This document shows positions 34,870 to 44,385 of a stretch of DNA of 64,000 nucleotides, piece by piece. The DNA is taken from NCBI GenBank assembly GCA_947499725.1, contig CANMPK010000001.1, forward strand, positions 992,001-1,056,000, in the 5' to 3' direction. The DNA is from an uncultured Paracoccaceae bacterium (GTDB lineage Bacteria; Pseudomonadota; Alphaproteobacteria; Rhodobacterales; Rhodobacteraceae). Position 1 is the first letter of the stretch. Each line of letters starts with the position of its first letter. The notes under the pieces were generated by a model. That model worked only from the letters and a program-made list of their open reading frames with translations, was not told the origin of the DNA and searched no databases. Made by a program: the position numbers and the translations under genes.

Positions 34870-35874
34870 ATGACAGCACCATTAATCGACCCATTTGCAC
34901 GCGCCATCGACTATCTGCGCGTTTCGGTAACCGACCGCTGCGATTTTCGCTGTGTCTATTGCATGTCCGAAGACATGACCTTTCTACCCAAGAAAGACCT
35001 TCTGACGCTCGAAGAACTGGATCGTATGTGCAGCACCTTTGTGAATATGGGTGTGAAGAAACTGCGCATCACAGGCGGCGAGCCTTTGGTGCGTCGCAAT
35101 ATCATGACTTTCTTCAACAGCATGACCCGCCACCTAGAAAGCGGCGCGCTGTCTGAACTGACGCTCACCACCAATGGCAGCCAGCTACATCGCTATGCCG
35201 ATGATCTTTACGCAGCCGGTGTGCGCCGTGTGAACATCTCGCTGGATACGCTCGATGACGAGAAATTCGCCAAAATCACCCGCTGGGGTCGCTTGGCCAA
35301 TGTGATCCGCGGCATTGATGCGGCGCAAAAGGCGGGCATTCGCGTCAAAATCAACGCCGTGGCCCTGAAAGGCTTCAACGAAAGCGAGCTGTTCACCATC
35401 ACCGAATGGTGCGCCGAGCGCGACATGGATCTCACATGGATCGAAGTCATGCCTATGGGCGATCTGGGCAACGAAGACCGCCTTGATCAATATTGGGCCC
35501 TCAGCGATCTGCGCAAAAAACTGGCCGAGCAATACACGCTCACCGAGCTCACCGAACGCACCGGCGGCCCAGCCCGTTACATGCGTCTGGAAGAAAGCGG
35601 CCAGAAGATGGGGTTCATCACCCCCCTCACCCATAACTTCTGCGAAAGCTGCAACCGCGTGCGCCTCACCTGCACCGGAGAGCTTTACATGTGCCTCGGC
35701 CAAGAAGACGTGGCTGACCTACGCGCACCCCTGCGCGCCAGCGAAAGCAACGAAGTTCTGGAAAACGCAATTCGCAAAGCCATCGCCCTAAAACCAAAGG
35801 GCCATGACTTTGACTATTCGCGCCAACAGGTCGACGGGCAAATGACCCGCCACATGAGCCACACAGGCGGGTAA
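34870..35874 (+). CDS. moaA: GTP 3',8-cyclase (molybdenum cofactor synthesis)
   Basis: This radical SAM enzyme catalyses the first step of molybdopterin synthesis from GTP. At 334 aa it has both clusters: the N-terminal CxxxCxxC at C24, C28, C31, and the C-terminal CxxC-x13-C at C258, C261, C275. [10 protein letters not shown] binds SAM, and the protein ends in the Gly-Gly tail typical of MoaA. It is alone; moaC and other mo genes are not in the window. It ends 13 bases from the convergent amidohydrolase gene. Confidence 0.96.
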   Translation: MTAPLIDPFARAIDYLRVSVTDRCDFRCVYCMSEDMTFLPKKDLLTLEELDRMCSTFVNMGVKKLRITGGEPLVRRNIMTFFNSMTRHLESGALSELTLTTNGSQLHRYADDLYAAGVRRVNISLDTLDDEKFAKITRWGRLANVIRGIDAAQKAGIRVKINAVALKGFNESELFTITEWCAERDMDLTWIEVMPMGDLGNEDRLDQYWALSDLRKKLAEQYTLTELTERTGGPARYMRLEESGQKMGFITPLTHNFCESCNRVRLTCTGELYMCLGQEDVADLRAPLRASESNEVLENAIRKAIALKPKGHDFDYSRQQVDGQMTRHMSHTGG

Positions 35875-35887
35875 TCAGCCAAACAGC

Positions 35888-37051
35888 TTAGCCAAGCGGC
35901 ATGCGCTGCTCGGCAATTCCTGCCCACCAGCTACAGCCCGCTGGGATGATCACATCGTTAAAATTATACTCTGGATGGTGCACCATGGCCGTATCGCCAT
36001 TGCCCACCAAAATATAAGCCCCGGGGCGCTCTTCGAGCATATAGGCAAAGTCTTCCCCGCCCATAATCAGCGGCGCCTCATCACATTGGCCAGACACCGA
36101 TTTCGCCACCTCAGCCGCAAAATCCGTCTGCGCCGTGTGGTTCACCATCACTGGATAGCTGCGCATATACTTCATCTCAGCGGTGCCACCAAAGCTTTCA
36201 GCCTGAAGCTTACAGATCGCGGTCACGCGCTCCTCTGCCAAATCTCGTATCTCGGCCTTCATCGTGCGCACGGTGCCGCGCAAAGTCACGCTCTGCGGGA
36301 TCACGTTAAACGCTGTGCTGCTGGTCTGGAACGAGGTCACAGAGACCACCAACTGCTCCACAGGGTCCGCATTGCGGCTGGCGATGGATTGCAGCGCAGT
36401 CACCACATGGCTGGCCATCACAGTTGGGTCAATCCCATCATGAGGTTTCGCCGCATGGGCGCCAAGCCCCACCAGTTTCACTTCAAACTGATCCGTCGAG
36501 GCAAAGAAAGACCCATCCCGAATGGCAAACGTCCCCGCAGGCACGCCTGGCCAATTGTGCATCCCGTACACTTCTTGGATGCCAAAACGATCCATCATCC
36601 CGTCTTTACACATCTCAAGGCCACCGCCACCACCCTCTTCGGCAGGCTGGAAAATCACCACAACGGTTCCGTCAAAATTGCGCGTCTCTGCCAGATACTT
36701 GGCCGCGCCCAGCAACATCGACGTATGCCCATCATGCCCGCAGGCATGCATCTTGCCATCGGTCTGCGAAGCATACGCAAGCCCCGTCTCTTCATGGATC
36801 GGCAGCGCATCCATATCCGCGCGCAGCCCCACCACCTTACCAGAGGCAACAGAGCGCCCGTGAATAACCCCCACAACACCCGTGCGGCCAATCCCTGTGA
36901 CAACCTCATCACAACCAAAGGCCTTTAGCTTATCCGCCACCAAAGCCGAGGTGCGGTGCGTGTCAAACATCAACTCGGGATGGGCATGGATGTCCTGCCG
37001 CCACGCAGTGATTTCTGGCAGCAGTTCAGCAAAACGGTTCTTGATCGGCAT
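35888..37051 (-). CDS. M20-family amidohydrolase (hippurate hydrolase-like)
   Basis: This 387-aa metallopeptidase-fold enzyme hydrolyses N-acyl amino acids or similar amides. Metal-binding blocks are LRADMDALPIHEETG and HACGHDGHTSMLLGAAK, followed by FQPAEEGGGGGLEMCKDGM and a C-terminal GGEDFAYMLEERPGAYILVGNG. A dimerisation domain lies in between. No signal peptide is seen. The true substrate could be hippurate, an acetylated amino acid or an auxin conjugate; the sequence does not decide. Confidence 0.9.
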   Translation of the reverse strand: MPIKNRFAELLPEITAWRQDIHAHPELMFDTHRTSALVADKLKAFGCDEVVTGIGRTGVVGVIHGRSVASGKVVGLRADMDALPIHEETGLAYASQTDGKMHACGHDGHTSMLLGAAKYLAETRNFDGTVVVIFQPAEEGGGGGLEMCKDGMMDRFGIQEVYGMHNWPGVPAGTFAIRDGSFFASTDQFEVKLVGLGAHAAKPHDGIDPTVMASHVVTALQSIASRNADPVEQLVVSVTSFQTSSTAFNVIPQSVTLRGTVRTMKAEIRDLAEERVTAICKLQAESFGGTAEMKYMRSYPVMVNHTAQTDFAAEVAKSVSGQCDEAPLIMGGEDFAYMLEERPGAYILVGNGDTAMVHHPEYNFNDVIIPAGCSWWAGIAEQRMPLG

Positions 37052-37114
37052 GGGGCCCTCCGGGGCATATCATCTTTCCCTTTAGATATACCGCCTCGGC
37101 GCACAATCAAACCG

Positions 37115-38389
37115 CTAGTGCATTTTTGATTTAATCCGCCGGATCATCCACCAGACAAGCCCAATAACTGGCAGCACCAGCCCAGAAATCAGAAGGTTTT
37201 TAGAAACCCCCAACTGCTGCGCCAGCGGATACAGCAAATACCCCGCCAAAGACACGCCGTAATAGCTGATCGCCACCACAGAAAGCCCTTCAACGGTTTC
37301 CTGCAAACGCAGTGCCAAATCGGCACGACGGTCCATGCTTTCCAGCAATTTCTGGTTCTGCGCAGACCGCGCCACATCGACCTTGGTGCGCAACAATTCC
37401 GACGCGCGGATCGCCCGATCCGCCAAAGTCTGCAACCGTTTCTCGGTCGAGGTCACCGTACGCATCGCAGGATCATACCGGCGCATCATGAATTCCGCGA
37501 ATGTTTGCCGCGCGCCAAACCGCTCTTCACGCAACACATCAATGCGCTGCTCGACGATGGCCTGATAGGCTTTCGTGGCCCCAAACCGGAAAGACGCCCG
37601 CGCGGTCAATGCCTCCAAGCGGCTAGACACCTCAAGCAGCCCATCCAACGTGGTCTCGGCCTCTACCTCGCCCGTCATATTATCAATCAAATCCGTCAGA
37701 CGAGGCTCAATCTCACCGAGCTCCCCCGACATCCGCCGCGCCCGCGCAAGCCCCAGCATCGACATCGCCTTATAGGTCTCGATCTCACACAAGCGCTGCA
37801 CCACGCGGCCAATCCGGTTCTGCCCTGTACCTGTCTCAGGAAAGACAGCAAACCGCTGGTGCCCTGCTTCATCAATGCGGAAGTCCCCCGCAATCACCGC
37901 AGAGCCATCCAACACCGAGCTCACCGCAAGGCTTTCAGCCACAAACCATTCGCGCAAGACACTGGCCAGCTCCACGTCTTCACGCGGCTGCACGCGGATC
38001 AAAGCGCTGGTCACGCGCGTCGTTGTCAGACCCGCAAGCCACTCTGTCGGAAAAACCTTAAACTCATCCTCATCAAATGCCGTTTTCGACACGCCGTCGG
38101 TAAAGATCGTATAGGTCACAAATTCAGTGTGCTGCTCCCATTTCAAACGATGCCGCCCGATCGTGCCGAAATAATGGGTTGTGCCCGCTTCCGGATGCGG
38201 CGCCCCATAGTGATCCAGCAAAGCCGTCAGATTATCAAAATCCGCTGTCGCATCACTCACCGATGTGTCGTCACCCTTCTTCATCGCCAAAAACGCTGCC
38301 ATCGCCGGCGCCTCAAAAGACGGGAACGGGCGGGCATGCAATTCATTGGCCAAAGCATAGCGCAGCGGGTGGTTGTCAATCGGCGTCAT
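37115..38389 (-). CDS. DUF3422 family membrane protein
   Basis: This 424-aa protein begins HPLRYALANELHARPFPSFEAPA, typical of DUF3422. The middle is helical and predicted to form coiled coils (about residues 200-370). The last 60 residues hold two hydrophobic segments (VAISYYGVSLAGYLLYPLAQQ and LLISGLVLPVIGLVWWMI) and a basic tail, so the protein is probably anchored in the inner membrane at its C-terminus. Function is unknown for the family. It appears to stand alone. Confidence 0.85.
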   Translation of the reverse strand: MTPIDNHPLRYALANELHARPFPSFEAPAMAAFLAMKKGDDTSVSDATADFDNLTALLDHYGAPHPEAGTTHYFGTIGRHRLKWEQHTEFVTYTIFTDGVSKTAFDEDEFKVFPTEWLAGLTTTRVTSALIRVQPREDVELASVLREWFVAESLAVSSVLDGSAVIAGDFRIDEAGHQRFAVFPETGTGQNRIGRVVQRLCEIETYKAMSMLGLARARRMSGELGEIEPRLTDLIDNMTGEVEAETTLDGLLEVSSRLEALTARASFRFGATKAYQAIVEQRIDVLREERFGARQTFAEFMMRRYDPAMRTVTSTEKRLQTLADRAIRASELLRTKVDVARSAQNQKLLESMDRRADLALRLQETVEGLSVVAISYYGVSLAGYLLYPLAQQLGVSKNLLISGLVLPVIGLVWWMIRRIKSKMH

Positions 38390-38531
38390 AGGGGCCTCCT
38401 TCGTTCACGCCAACCTATCGGCCCCTATCAAAAAGTAAAGAAATTAGTTATTTCAATAGGTTACAGGAATACCTTCGTATACAAACCCGCTAACCCCCTG
38501 AGGTTTCATCAAAATATGAACACCCCATAGA

Positions 38532-38562
38532 AAAAGGGCCCCTGCATCGCAGAGGCCCCTTC
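38532..38562 (-). terminator. Terminator downstream of pntB
   Basis: On the minus strand a 14-bp stem with two G-U pairs (38549-38562 against 38532-38545) around a three-base loop is followed by a T-run. It lies 19 bases after the pntB stop. Confidence 0.85.
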
Positions 38563-38580
38563 TCAAATTTAAAGCGTGGC

Positions 38581-40014
38581 TTAGGAAATCAGCGTCAGCA
38601 ATGTGTCCAAGGATGCTTTCGCATCGCCATAGAACATGCGTGTGTTCTCTTTGTAGAACAGCGGGTTTTCGATACCGGAATAGCCAGTACCTTGACCACG
38701 CTTAGACACGAACACCTGCTTGGCTTTCCAGCATTCCAGAACCGGCATGCCCGCAATCGGGGAATTCGGATCTTCCTGCGCCGCAGGGTTTACGATGTCA
38801 TTGGAACCAATCACGATCGCGACGTCTGTTTCAGGGAAGTCCTCGTTGATCTCGTCCATTTCCATAACGATGTCATAAGGCACTTTCGCTTCCGCCAGCA
38901 GAACGTTCATGTGACCCGGCAGACGACCCGCAACAGGGTGGATCGCAAAGCGAACCTCTTTGCCCTTCGCGCGCAGACGACGTGTCAGCTCCGCAACGTT
39001 TTGCTGTGCCTGCGCAACCGCCATACCGTAGCCCGGAATGATGATCACAGAGTCAGCTTCGTCCAGCGCAGTCGCAACGCCATCGGCGTCAATCGCAACT
39101 TGCTCGCCTTCCACTTCCATCGCCGGACCTGTCGCGCCGCCGAAGCCGCCCAAGATCACAGACACGAAGGAGCGGTTCATCGCTTTACACATGATGTAAG
39201 ACAGGATCGCACCAGAAGAACCAACCAGCGCACCCACAACGATCAGCAGATCGTTGCCAAGGCTAAAGCCAATCGCGGCTGCAGCCCAACCAGAGTAAGA
39301 GTTCAGCATGGACACAACAACAGGCATGTCCGCGCCGCCAATACCCATGATCAGGTGATAGCCGATAAATAGCGCCGCCAGTGTCAGGATCATCACCGGC
39401 AAGAAGGCACCGCTAGACAGATACCAAACCAGACAGATGAAAGACAAAGCGCCTGCGCCCGCGTTCAGCATGTGGCCACCTGGCAGCTTTGTCGCCGCAG
39501 ATGTCACCTTGCCAGACAGCTTACCATAAGCAATCACAGACCCTGTGAAAGTCACAGCACCAATCCAGATACCCAATGCCAGCTCAACACGCAGGATGTT
39601 GATCTCAACACTGTCTTTCTTGGCCAGCAGAGCTGCGAAACCGTCCAAAGACTTCTTCGCCGCATCATCCATGCCCATCACGTTCAGCAGTTCGAAATGC
39701 GCGTTGAAACCAACGAACACAGCCGCCAGACCCACAAGCGCGTGCATCCCAGCCACCAGTTCCGGCATCTGAGTCATCTCAACCTTAGACGCCAGCTGAT
39801 AACCGATGGCACCACCACCTGCGATCAACACAAGCGACAACAACCAGAAGCCAGAGCCCGGGCCAACTAGCGTTGCAAACACGGCCAAAGCCATCCCCAC
39901 AATGCCATACCAAACCGCGCGTTTCGCGCTTTCTTGCCCGCTCAGACCACCCAAAGACAGGATGAAGAGAACGGCTGCGACCACGTAAGCCGCTGTAGTA
40001 AAACCAAATTCCAT
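38581..40014 (-). CDS. pntB: NAD(P) transhydrogenase subunit beta
   Basis: This 477-aa subunit of the proton-translocating transhydrogenase makes NADPH from NADH using the proton gradient. The first 270 residues form about nine transmembrane helices. The C-terminal NADP-binding domain has [13 protein letters not shown] and the later [20 protein letters not shown]. It follows pntA by 13 bases and ends at a strong terminator. Confidence 0.96.
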   Translation of the reverse strand: MEFGFTTAAYVVAAVLFILSLGGLSGQESAKRAVWYGIVGMALAVFATLVGPGSGFWLLSLVLIAGGGAIGYQLASKVEMTQMPELVAGMHALVGLAAVFVGFNAHFELLNVMGMDDAAKKSLDGFAALLAKKDSVEINILRVELALGIWIGAVTFTGSVIAYGKLSGKVTSAATKLPGGHMLNAGAGALSFICLVWYLSSGAFLPVMILTLAALFIGYHLIMGIGGADMPVVVSMLNSYSGWAAAAIGFSLGNDLLIVVGALVGSSGAILSYIMCKAMNRSFVSVILGGFGGATGPAMEVEGEQVAIDADGVATALDEADSVIIIPGYGMAVAQAQQNVAELTRRLRAKGKEVRFAIHPVAGRLPGHMNVLLAEAKVPYDIVMEMDEINEDFPETDVAIVIGSNDIVNPAAQEDPNSPIAGMPVLECWKAKQVFVSKRGQGTGYSGIENPLFYKENTRMFYGDAKASLDTLLTLIS

Positions 40015-40027
40015 TGTCCCTGTCTCC

Positions 40028-41602
40028 TTAAGATTTCTGGAACATGGCGAGCATGCGCCGTGTCACAAGGAAGCCGCCAAAGATGTTGATGCCGGCCATA
40101 AAGACCGAAAGCGCACCAAGGATCACAACGATCGCCGAGCTAGAACCGATTTGCATCAGCGCACCCAGAATAATGATCGAGGAAATCGCATTGGTCACAG
40201 CCATCAAAGGCGTGTGCAGGCTGTGCGCAACGTTCCAAATCACTTGGAAGCCAACGAACACGGCCAGAACAAAGACGATAAAGTGCTGCATAAAGCTTGC
40301 AGGCGCGAACAGGCCCGCCAGCAGGATCAACGCACCACCAGAAGCCAACAGGGTCACCTGCTGTTTGGTCTGCGCTTTAAAGGCAGCCTCTTCTTCTGCA
40401 CGCTTCTCTTCAGCTGTCAGTTCTTTTGGCTCTTCCTTCTTGGTCTGAGCCGCAATCGCCTGCACCTTAGGAGGTGGCGGTGGGAATGTGATGTCACCTT
40501 CAAAGGTCACGGTCGCGCCGCGGATCACATCGTCTTCCATGTCGTGATTGATCTGACCATCTTTTTCAGGAGTCAGGTCTGTCATCATGTGACGGATGTT
40601 GGTCGCATAAAGACTGGATGCTTGTGATGCCATACGGCTTGGGAAGTCAGTGTAACCAATGATGGTCACGCCATTGTCTGTCACGACCTTCTCGTCAGCA
40701 ACAGTGCCTTCCGCGTTACCGCCACGCTCTGCCGCTAGGTCAACAATCACAGAACCCGGCTTCATCGCCGCGATCATGTCTTCCAACCACAGCTTTGGTG
40801 CTGGACGGTTCGGGATCAATGCGGTGGTGATAACAATATCAACCTCAGGCGCCAGCTCACGGAACTTCGCGAGCTGCGCTTCGCGGAACTCTGGGCTAGA
40901 CACAGCCGCATAACCGCCAGTTGCCGCGCCGTCTTCCTGCTCTTCTTCGAAGTCCAGGTAAACAAACTCAGCACCCATGGATTCAACCTGCTCTGCCACT
41001 TCAGGGCGCACGTCAAACGCATAAGTAATCGCACCAAGCGATGTCGCAGTACCGATTGCAGCCAAACCAGCAACACCAGCACCCACAACCAGAACCTTCG
41101 CAGGTGGCACTTTACCAGCCGCTGTGATCTGACCTGTGAAGAAACGGCCAAAGTTGTTACCCGCTTCGATCACCGCACGGTAACCCGCGATGTTCGCCAT
41201 GGACGACAAAGCATCCATTTTCTGCGCACGAGAAATACGCGGCACCATTTCCATCGCGATCACATTCGCGCCTTTGGCTTTGGCCGCTTCCATACCTTCT
41301 TCGTTACCCGCTGGGTTAAAGAAGGAAATCAAAGTCTTGTCCTTGGTCAGGCGCTTCAATTCAACCGCTTCCGGCTGACGCACCTTTGCAACGATGTCGA
41401 CATTCTTCCACAGAGCCGCTGGGGTGCCAATCACCTCAACTCCTGCGTCTTCATATTGCGCATCCGAGAAACCAGCAGCAACACCTGCCCCTTTCTCGAT
41501 CGCACATTCGTAACCAAGCTTCTGAAGTTGCTTGGCGGAGTCCGGGGTCATCGCGACACGCGCTTCCCCCTCAAAGATCTCCTTCGGCGTTCCGATTTTC
41601 AC
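40028..41602 (-). CDS. pntA: NAD(P) transhydrogenase subunit alpha
   Basis: This 524-aa protein has the NAD-binding domain I ([20 protein letters not shown], then [17 protein letters not shown]) and, after an acidic/Lys-rich linker near residue 400, four hydrophobic segments. It is thus the fused E. coli-like form, not the split PntAA/PntAB form known in Rhodospirillum. It begins the pntA-pntB operon behind a 526-base gap with two palindromes. Confidence 0.95.
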   Translation of the reverse strand: MKIGTPKEIFEGEARVAMTPDSAKQLQKLGYECAIEKGAGVAAGFSDAQYEDAGVEVIGTPAALWKNVDIVAKVRQPEAVELKRLTKDKTLISFFNPAGNEEGMEAAKAKGANVIAMEMVPRISRAQKMDALSSMANIAGYRAVIEAGNNFGRFFTGQITAAGKVPPAKVLVVGAGVAGLAAIGTATSLGAITYAFDVRPEVAEQVESMGAEFVYLDFEEEQEDGAATGGYAAVSSPEFREAQLAKFRELAPEVDIVITTALIPNRPAPKLWLEDMIAAMKPGSVIVDLAAERGGNAEGTVADEKVVTDNGVTIIGYTDFPSRMASQASSLYATNIRHMMTDLTPEKDGQINHDMEDDVIRGATVTFEGDITFPPPPPKVQAIAAQTKKEEPKELTAEEKRAEEEAAFKAQTKQQVTLLASGGALILLAGLFAPASFMQHFIVFVLAVFVGFQVIWNVAHSLHTPLMAVTNAISSIIILGALMQIGSSSAIVVILGALSVFMAGINIFGGFLVTRRMLAMFQKS

Positions 41603-41673
41603 GTTTCCAGTCCCCCTTAAGACAGAACAAATCTCTCCCCGACGCGGTCTTTGCCGCTTTGGGAAAATTTCTT

Positions 41674-41692
41674 ACTGTGAAGAATTCACAGT
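41674..41692. promoter_or_regulatory. Palindrome upstream of pntA
   Basis: ACTGTGAA (41674-41681), a GAA spacer and TTCACAGT (41685-41692) form a perfect 8-bp inverted repeat, 72 bases before the pntA start. The size suits an operator for a dimeric regulator. Confidence 0.45.
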
Positions 41693-41782
41693 CACAAGCC
41701 GCGCTCCCTAAAAACAGCCCAAATGGGCCAATGTTCCATTATAGCGGACATAACTCTTATGGAGCGTATGAATTACTAGCCT

Positions 41783-41798
41783 CCGTTAAGGTTAACGG
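41783..41798. promoter_or_regulatory. Second palindrome upstream of pntA
   Basis: CCGTTAA, GG, TTAACGG forms a perfect 7-bp inverted repeat, 181 bases upstream of pntA. Confidence 0.4.
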
Positions 41799-42048
41799 TT
41801 CCTTAGCCTAGTCACTCGGGCCTTAAATAAGTCTCCTCCTCTGACAGAAAATACGATCACTACCTTGCTTCAATCTCAATCGCGGCAGTCCTCGCACCTC
41901 CCAGAATCATCAAAAATCCCCCCTTGGCACAGCAATCAAAAGAAAAGCCAAAAGGTTCCAACATTTCCTGAGTCTTGCAATATCCGCAATTTAATTTCCC
42001 ACGCAAGGCACAATCTGCCGCACCGCAGCGTCACTTTATTGTCCAGAT

Positions 42049-42067
42049 GTCTGAACAGCCTTCAGAC
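42049..42067. promoter_or_regulatory. Inverted repeat upstream of the MmcQ-like gene
   Basis: GTCTGAA and TTCAGAC are separated by CAGCC, about 60 bases before the ATG at 42129. It could be an operator or a small leader hairpin. Confidence 0.35.
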
Positions 42068-42128
42068 TTGTCGATTGCCCTTACCCAGCCTAGGCTCTCC
42101 CAAAAACCGAAAGCCATTTAGAAACACC

Positions 42129-42500
42129 ATGACACGCGACGAATTCAACGCCTTCTGCCAAGCCATGCCCGCCACCTCTCATGTTGTGCAGTGGGGCAAT
42201 GCCGATGTCTGGAAAGTGGGCGGCAAAGTCTTCGCCATTTGCGGCTGGAACGACGGCAAAGACGCTTTCACATTCAAAGTCACCCCTTTGGCCTTCGAAG
42301 TGCTGGGCGAACAGCCGGGCATCCGCCCTGCGCCCTATCTGGCGTCACGCGGCATGAAATGGCTGCAACAATACGACAGCCCCGGCCTGCCCGATGCCGA
42401 CCTCAAAGCCCATATCGAGATTTCTTACAGCCTTGTCTCGGCCAACCTATCTAAAAAGAAACGCACCGAACTTGGCATACCAGAGCCGCAAAAGCTCTGA
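42129..42500 (+). CDS. MmcQ/YjbR family DNA-binding-like protein
   Basis: This 123-aa protein has the MmcQ/YjbR fold signature: a helical MTRDEFNAFCQAMPATSH start, the WKVGGKVFAI strand, FTFKVTPLAFEVL, and a final helix with ISYSLVSANLSKKKR. The family has a double-wing DNA-binding-like fold of unknown role. The frame stays open upstream to 41865, but the ATG at 42129 matches the family length and the upstream residues look non-coding. Confidence 0.85.
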   Translation: MTRDEFNAFCQAMPATSHVVQWGNADVWKVGGKVFAICGWNDGKDAFTFKVTPLAFEVLGEQPGIRPAPYLASRGMKWLQQYDSPGLPDADLKAHIEISYSLVSANLSKKKRTELGIPEPQKL

Positions 42501-42506
42501 CCACGC

Positions 42507-43103
42507 TTAAACAGCCAAAGCCACACCAAACATCCGCGCCAAACTGTCTCGGTCCTTGGCAAAAGCCTCATACCCCATCGCGCCCATCTTCAAGCCAAAC
42601 ATGGCCTTCAGCATCACCTGCGCAACCTCCAGCCCACTGTTCCCATAGGGCAGATAATTCAAACGCCCCTCAACTGCGGCCTGATCCAACCAAACCCCAA
42701 AAGACATCACCACCTGCGCATCGCCCTGCGCAGCCTGATCCGCAAAAGCAACCGACTTCGCATCCAGAAACTCAGCCCCATGCGGGCTATCCAGCAATGC
42801 AGGGAACCGCGCTTGGGTGATCGCCGCAAAAGCCGCTTCAATCTGCGCAGGCACATCAGCCTCTACGGCCAAAGCCGCGGCCAACCCTTGCAAGCATTCC
42901 GTATGGTACACCGCGATCATACTGCGGAAGATATCGTCTTTGTTTTTGAAATGCAGATACAAGGCCGCACGCGACATCCCTGCCTCCACCGCAATATCCG
43001 CCATCGAGGCACGCTTGAAACCAAACTTCAAAAACGCCTCAAAAGCCGCTTCCAAAATAACAACCACTTTGGGGTCTAATTCGTGGGAGATATCAGTGCT
43101 CAT
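42507..43103 (-). CDS. TetR-family transcriptional regulator
   Basis: This 198-aa protein has an N-terminal helix-turn-helix: residues from about 15 include EAAFEAFLKFGFKRASMADIA, and GMSRAALYLHFKNKDDIF is the recognition region. The C-terminal ligand domain is diverse. An in-frame GTG at 43118 is an alternative start; a GGAGGT lies directly against the ATG at 43103, which is too close for ideal use, so the start is uncertain. It diverges from an SDR gene across a region with two near-identical inverted repeats, so it probably represses both genes. Confidence 0.9.
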   Translation of the reverse strand: MSTDISHELDPKVVVILEAAFEAFLKFGFKRASMADIAVEAGMSRAALYLHFKNKDDIFRSMIAVYHTECLQGLAAALAVEADVPAQIEAAFAAITQARFPALLDSPHGAEFLDAKSVAFADQAAQGDAQVVMSFGVWLDQAAVEGRLNYLPYGNSGLEVAQVMLKAMFGLKMGAMGYEAFAKDRDSLARMFGVALAV

Positions 43104-43112
43104 ACCTCCATC

Positions 43113-43136
43113 TGACACTTTAGATGAATTTTGTCA
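43113..43136. promoter_or_regulatory. Candidate TetR operator, copy 1
   Basis: A 24-base element starts TGACACTTTAGAT and ends TTTTGTCA, giving TGACA...TGTCA half-sites. It overlaps the start region of the TetR gene. The same element recurs at 43147-43170. Confidence 0.55.
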
Positions 43137-43146
43137 ATTGACACTC

Positions 43147-43170
43147 TGACACTTTGGATTAAATATGTCA
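43147..43170. promoter_or_regulatory. Candidate TetR operator, copy 2
   Basis: A 24-base element starts TGACACTTTGGAT and ends ATATGTCA, the same length, half-sites and spacing as copy 1, 34 bases away. A further perfect palindrome, TGTCAATTGACA, lies between them at 43132-43143. It is 35 bases before the SDR start. Confidence 0.55.
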
Positions 43171-43204
43171 GCAAGTTCAATCGCCCTTTATTCGGAGAGT
43201 CCCT

Positions 43205-43981
43205 ATGCCTAATACAGCCCTCATCACTGGTGCCTCCTCTGGCATCGGCAAAGAATTTGCCCGCTACCACGCCTCCAAAGGCGGCGACGTGATCATCACT
43301 GCCCGCCGCGAAGCCTCCCTGATCGAGCTTAAGGCCGAATTGGAACAAGCCCACGGCATCACAGCCCATGTCATTGCCAACGATCTGGGCGCTGAAGGCG
43401 GCGCCTTGGCGCTCTACCAAGCGGTGAAAGACAAAGGCCTGCAGGTGGATATCTTGATCAACAACGCAGGTTTCGGCGGCCACGGAATGCACGTCGAGCG
43501 CCCATTGGCAGACGAAAAAGCCATGATCGACCTCAACGTTCAGGCTCTGGTCACCCTCTCCCACCAATTCGGCGGTGACATGATCGCAAAAGGGTCGGGC
43601 AAAATCCTCAACGTCGCATCAACAGCGGCCATGATCCCGGGGCCTCTGCAAGCGGTGTACTTCGCCACCAAAGCCTTTGTCATGTCCTACAGCCAAGCGC
43701 TGGACCAAGAAATGCGCGCCAAAGGCGTCACCGTCTCCAGCCTGAACCCCGGGTATGTCCACACAGAATTCGCCGCCACAGCTGATCTAGATGGTACAGA
43801 CCTCGTGAAACAAAAAGGCGCAACGCCAGATACGGTTGCAAAGCTCGGCTATGACGGCATGATGAAAGGCAAACTGATCATCATCAACGAGCCTCAGCTT
43901 TCCTTCATGCTGAACTGGGTCACCCCACTTCTACCACGACGCGCTGTGCTCAAGATGGTCGCAAAAATGCAAGCGAAGTAA
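43205..43981 (+). CDS. Short-chain dehydrogenase/reductase
   Basis: This 258-aa classical SDR has a Rossmann fold. The dinucleotide motif TGASSGIG is at residues 8-15, NNAG follows in ILINNAGFGG, and the catalytic Tyr152 and Lys156 lie in VYFATKAF with the serine in NVASTAA upstream. It has a C-terminal region with a hydrophobic end (LSFMLNWVTPLLPRRAVLK). It is probably under the divergent TetR regulator. The substrate is unknown. Confidence 0.9.
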   Translation: MPNTALITGASSGIGKEFARYHASKGGDVIITARREASLIELKAELEQAHGITAHVIANDLGAEGGALALYQAVKDKGLQVDILINNAGFGGHGMHVERPLADEKAMIDLNVQALVTLSHQFGGDMIAKGSGKILNVASTAAMIPGPLQAVYFATKAFVMSYSQALDQEMRAKGVTVSSLNPGYVHTEFAATADLDGTDLVKQKGATPDTVAKLGYDGMMKGKLIIINEPQLSFMLNWVTPLLPRRAVLKMVAKMQAK

Positions 43982-43998
43982 GCGAAAGAAAACCAAAT

Positions 43999-44385
43999 AT
44001 GATCACTGGAAAATGCGAATGCGGCGCGGTTGAATTTCAAGTGCCAGAGGTGCGCGACAGCATCACAGTCTGTCACTGCACCCAATGCCGCCGCACCAGT
44101 GGTCATCTCTGGGCCTCAACCGTAGCCCCTGCAAGTTCTGTAAAGTTCATTAAATATGAAGGGCTTACATGGTTCACTTCATCTGATATCGCCGAACGCG
44201 GCTTTTGCAATCGATGTGGCAGCAGCCTGTTCTATCGCCTCGACAGCGACCCAGACCGCATCGCCATTTCAGCCGGTTGTCTGGACAATCCCGAAGGCAT
44301 GTCCATCACCAAACATATCTTCGTCAAAGACAAAGCCTGCTATTACGAAATCACCGACGGTGCTGAGCAAATCCAGCGGTTCTAA
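43999..44385 (+). CDS. GFA family (glutathione-dependent formaldehyde-activating-like) protein
   Basis: This 128-aa zinc-binding protein has the GFA/Mss4-like cysteine pattern: C5 and C7 (GKCECGAVEF), CHCTQCRRTSG, and CNRCGSSLFYR. The family name comes from Gfa, but most members have unknown function and no proven formaldehyde activity. It lies 17 bases after the SDR gene and may share its promoter. The 3' end overlaps the convergent hydrolase gene by four bases. Confidence 0.88.
   Translation: MITGKCECGAVEFQVPEVRDSITVCHCTQCRRTSGHLWASTVAPASSVKFIKYEGLTWFTSSDIAERGFCNRCGSSLFYRLDSDPDRIAISAGCLDNPEGMSITKHIFVKDKACYYEITDGAEQIQRF

Larger units (their letters stand above)
41603..42128. other. Intergenic region between pntA and the MmcQ-like gene
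   Basis: This 526-base divergent region holds no convincing gene; an open frame that continues the MmcQ-like gene upstream from 41865 has no family-like sequence. It contains three inverted repeats, listed separately, at 41674-41692, 41783-41798 and 42049-42067, and is AT-richer than the genes around it. Confidence 0.6.

Noticed and set aside
41865-42128. Open frame extending the MmcQ-like gene upstream by 88 codons
   Set aside because: Composition is Ser/Pro/Arg-rich with no family resemblance, and an inverted repeat lies in it; treated as intergenic.
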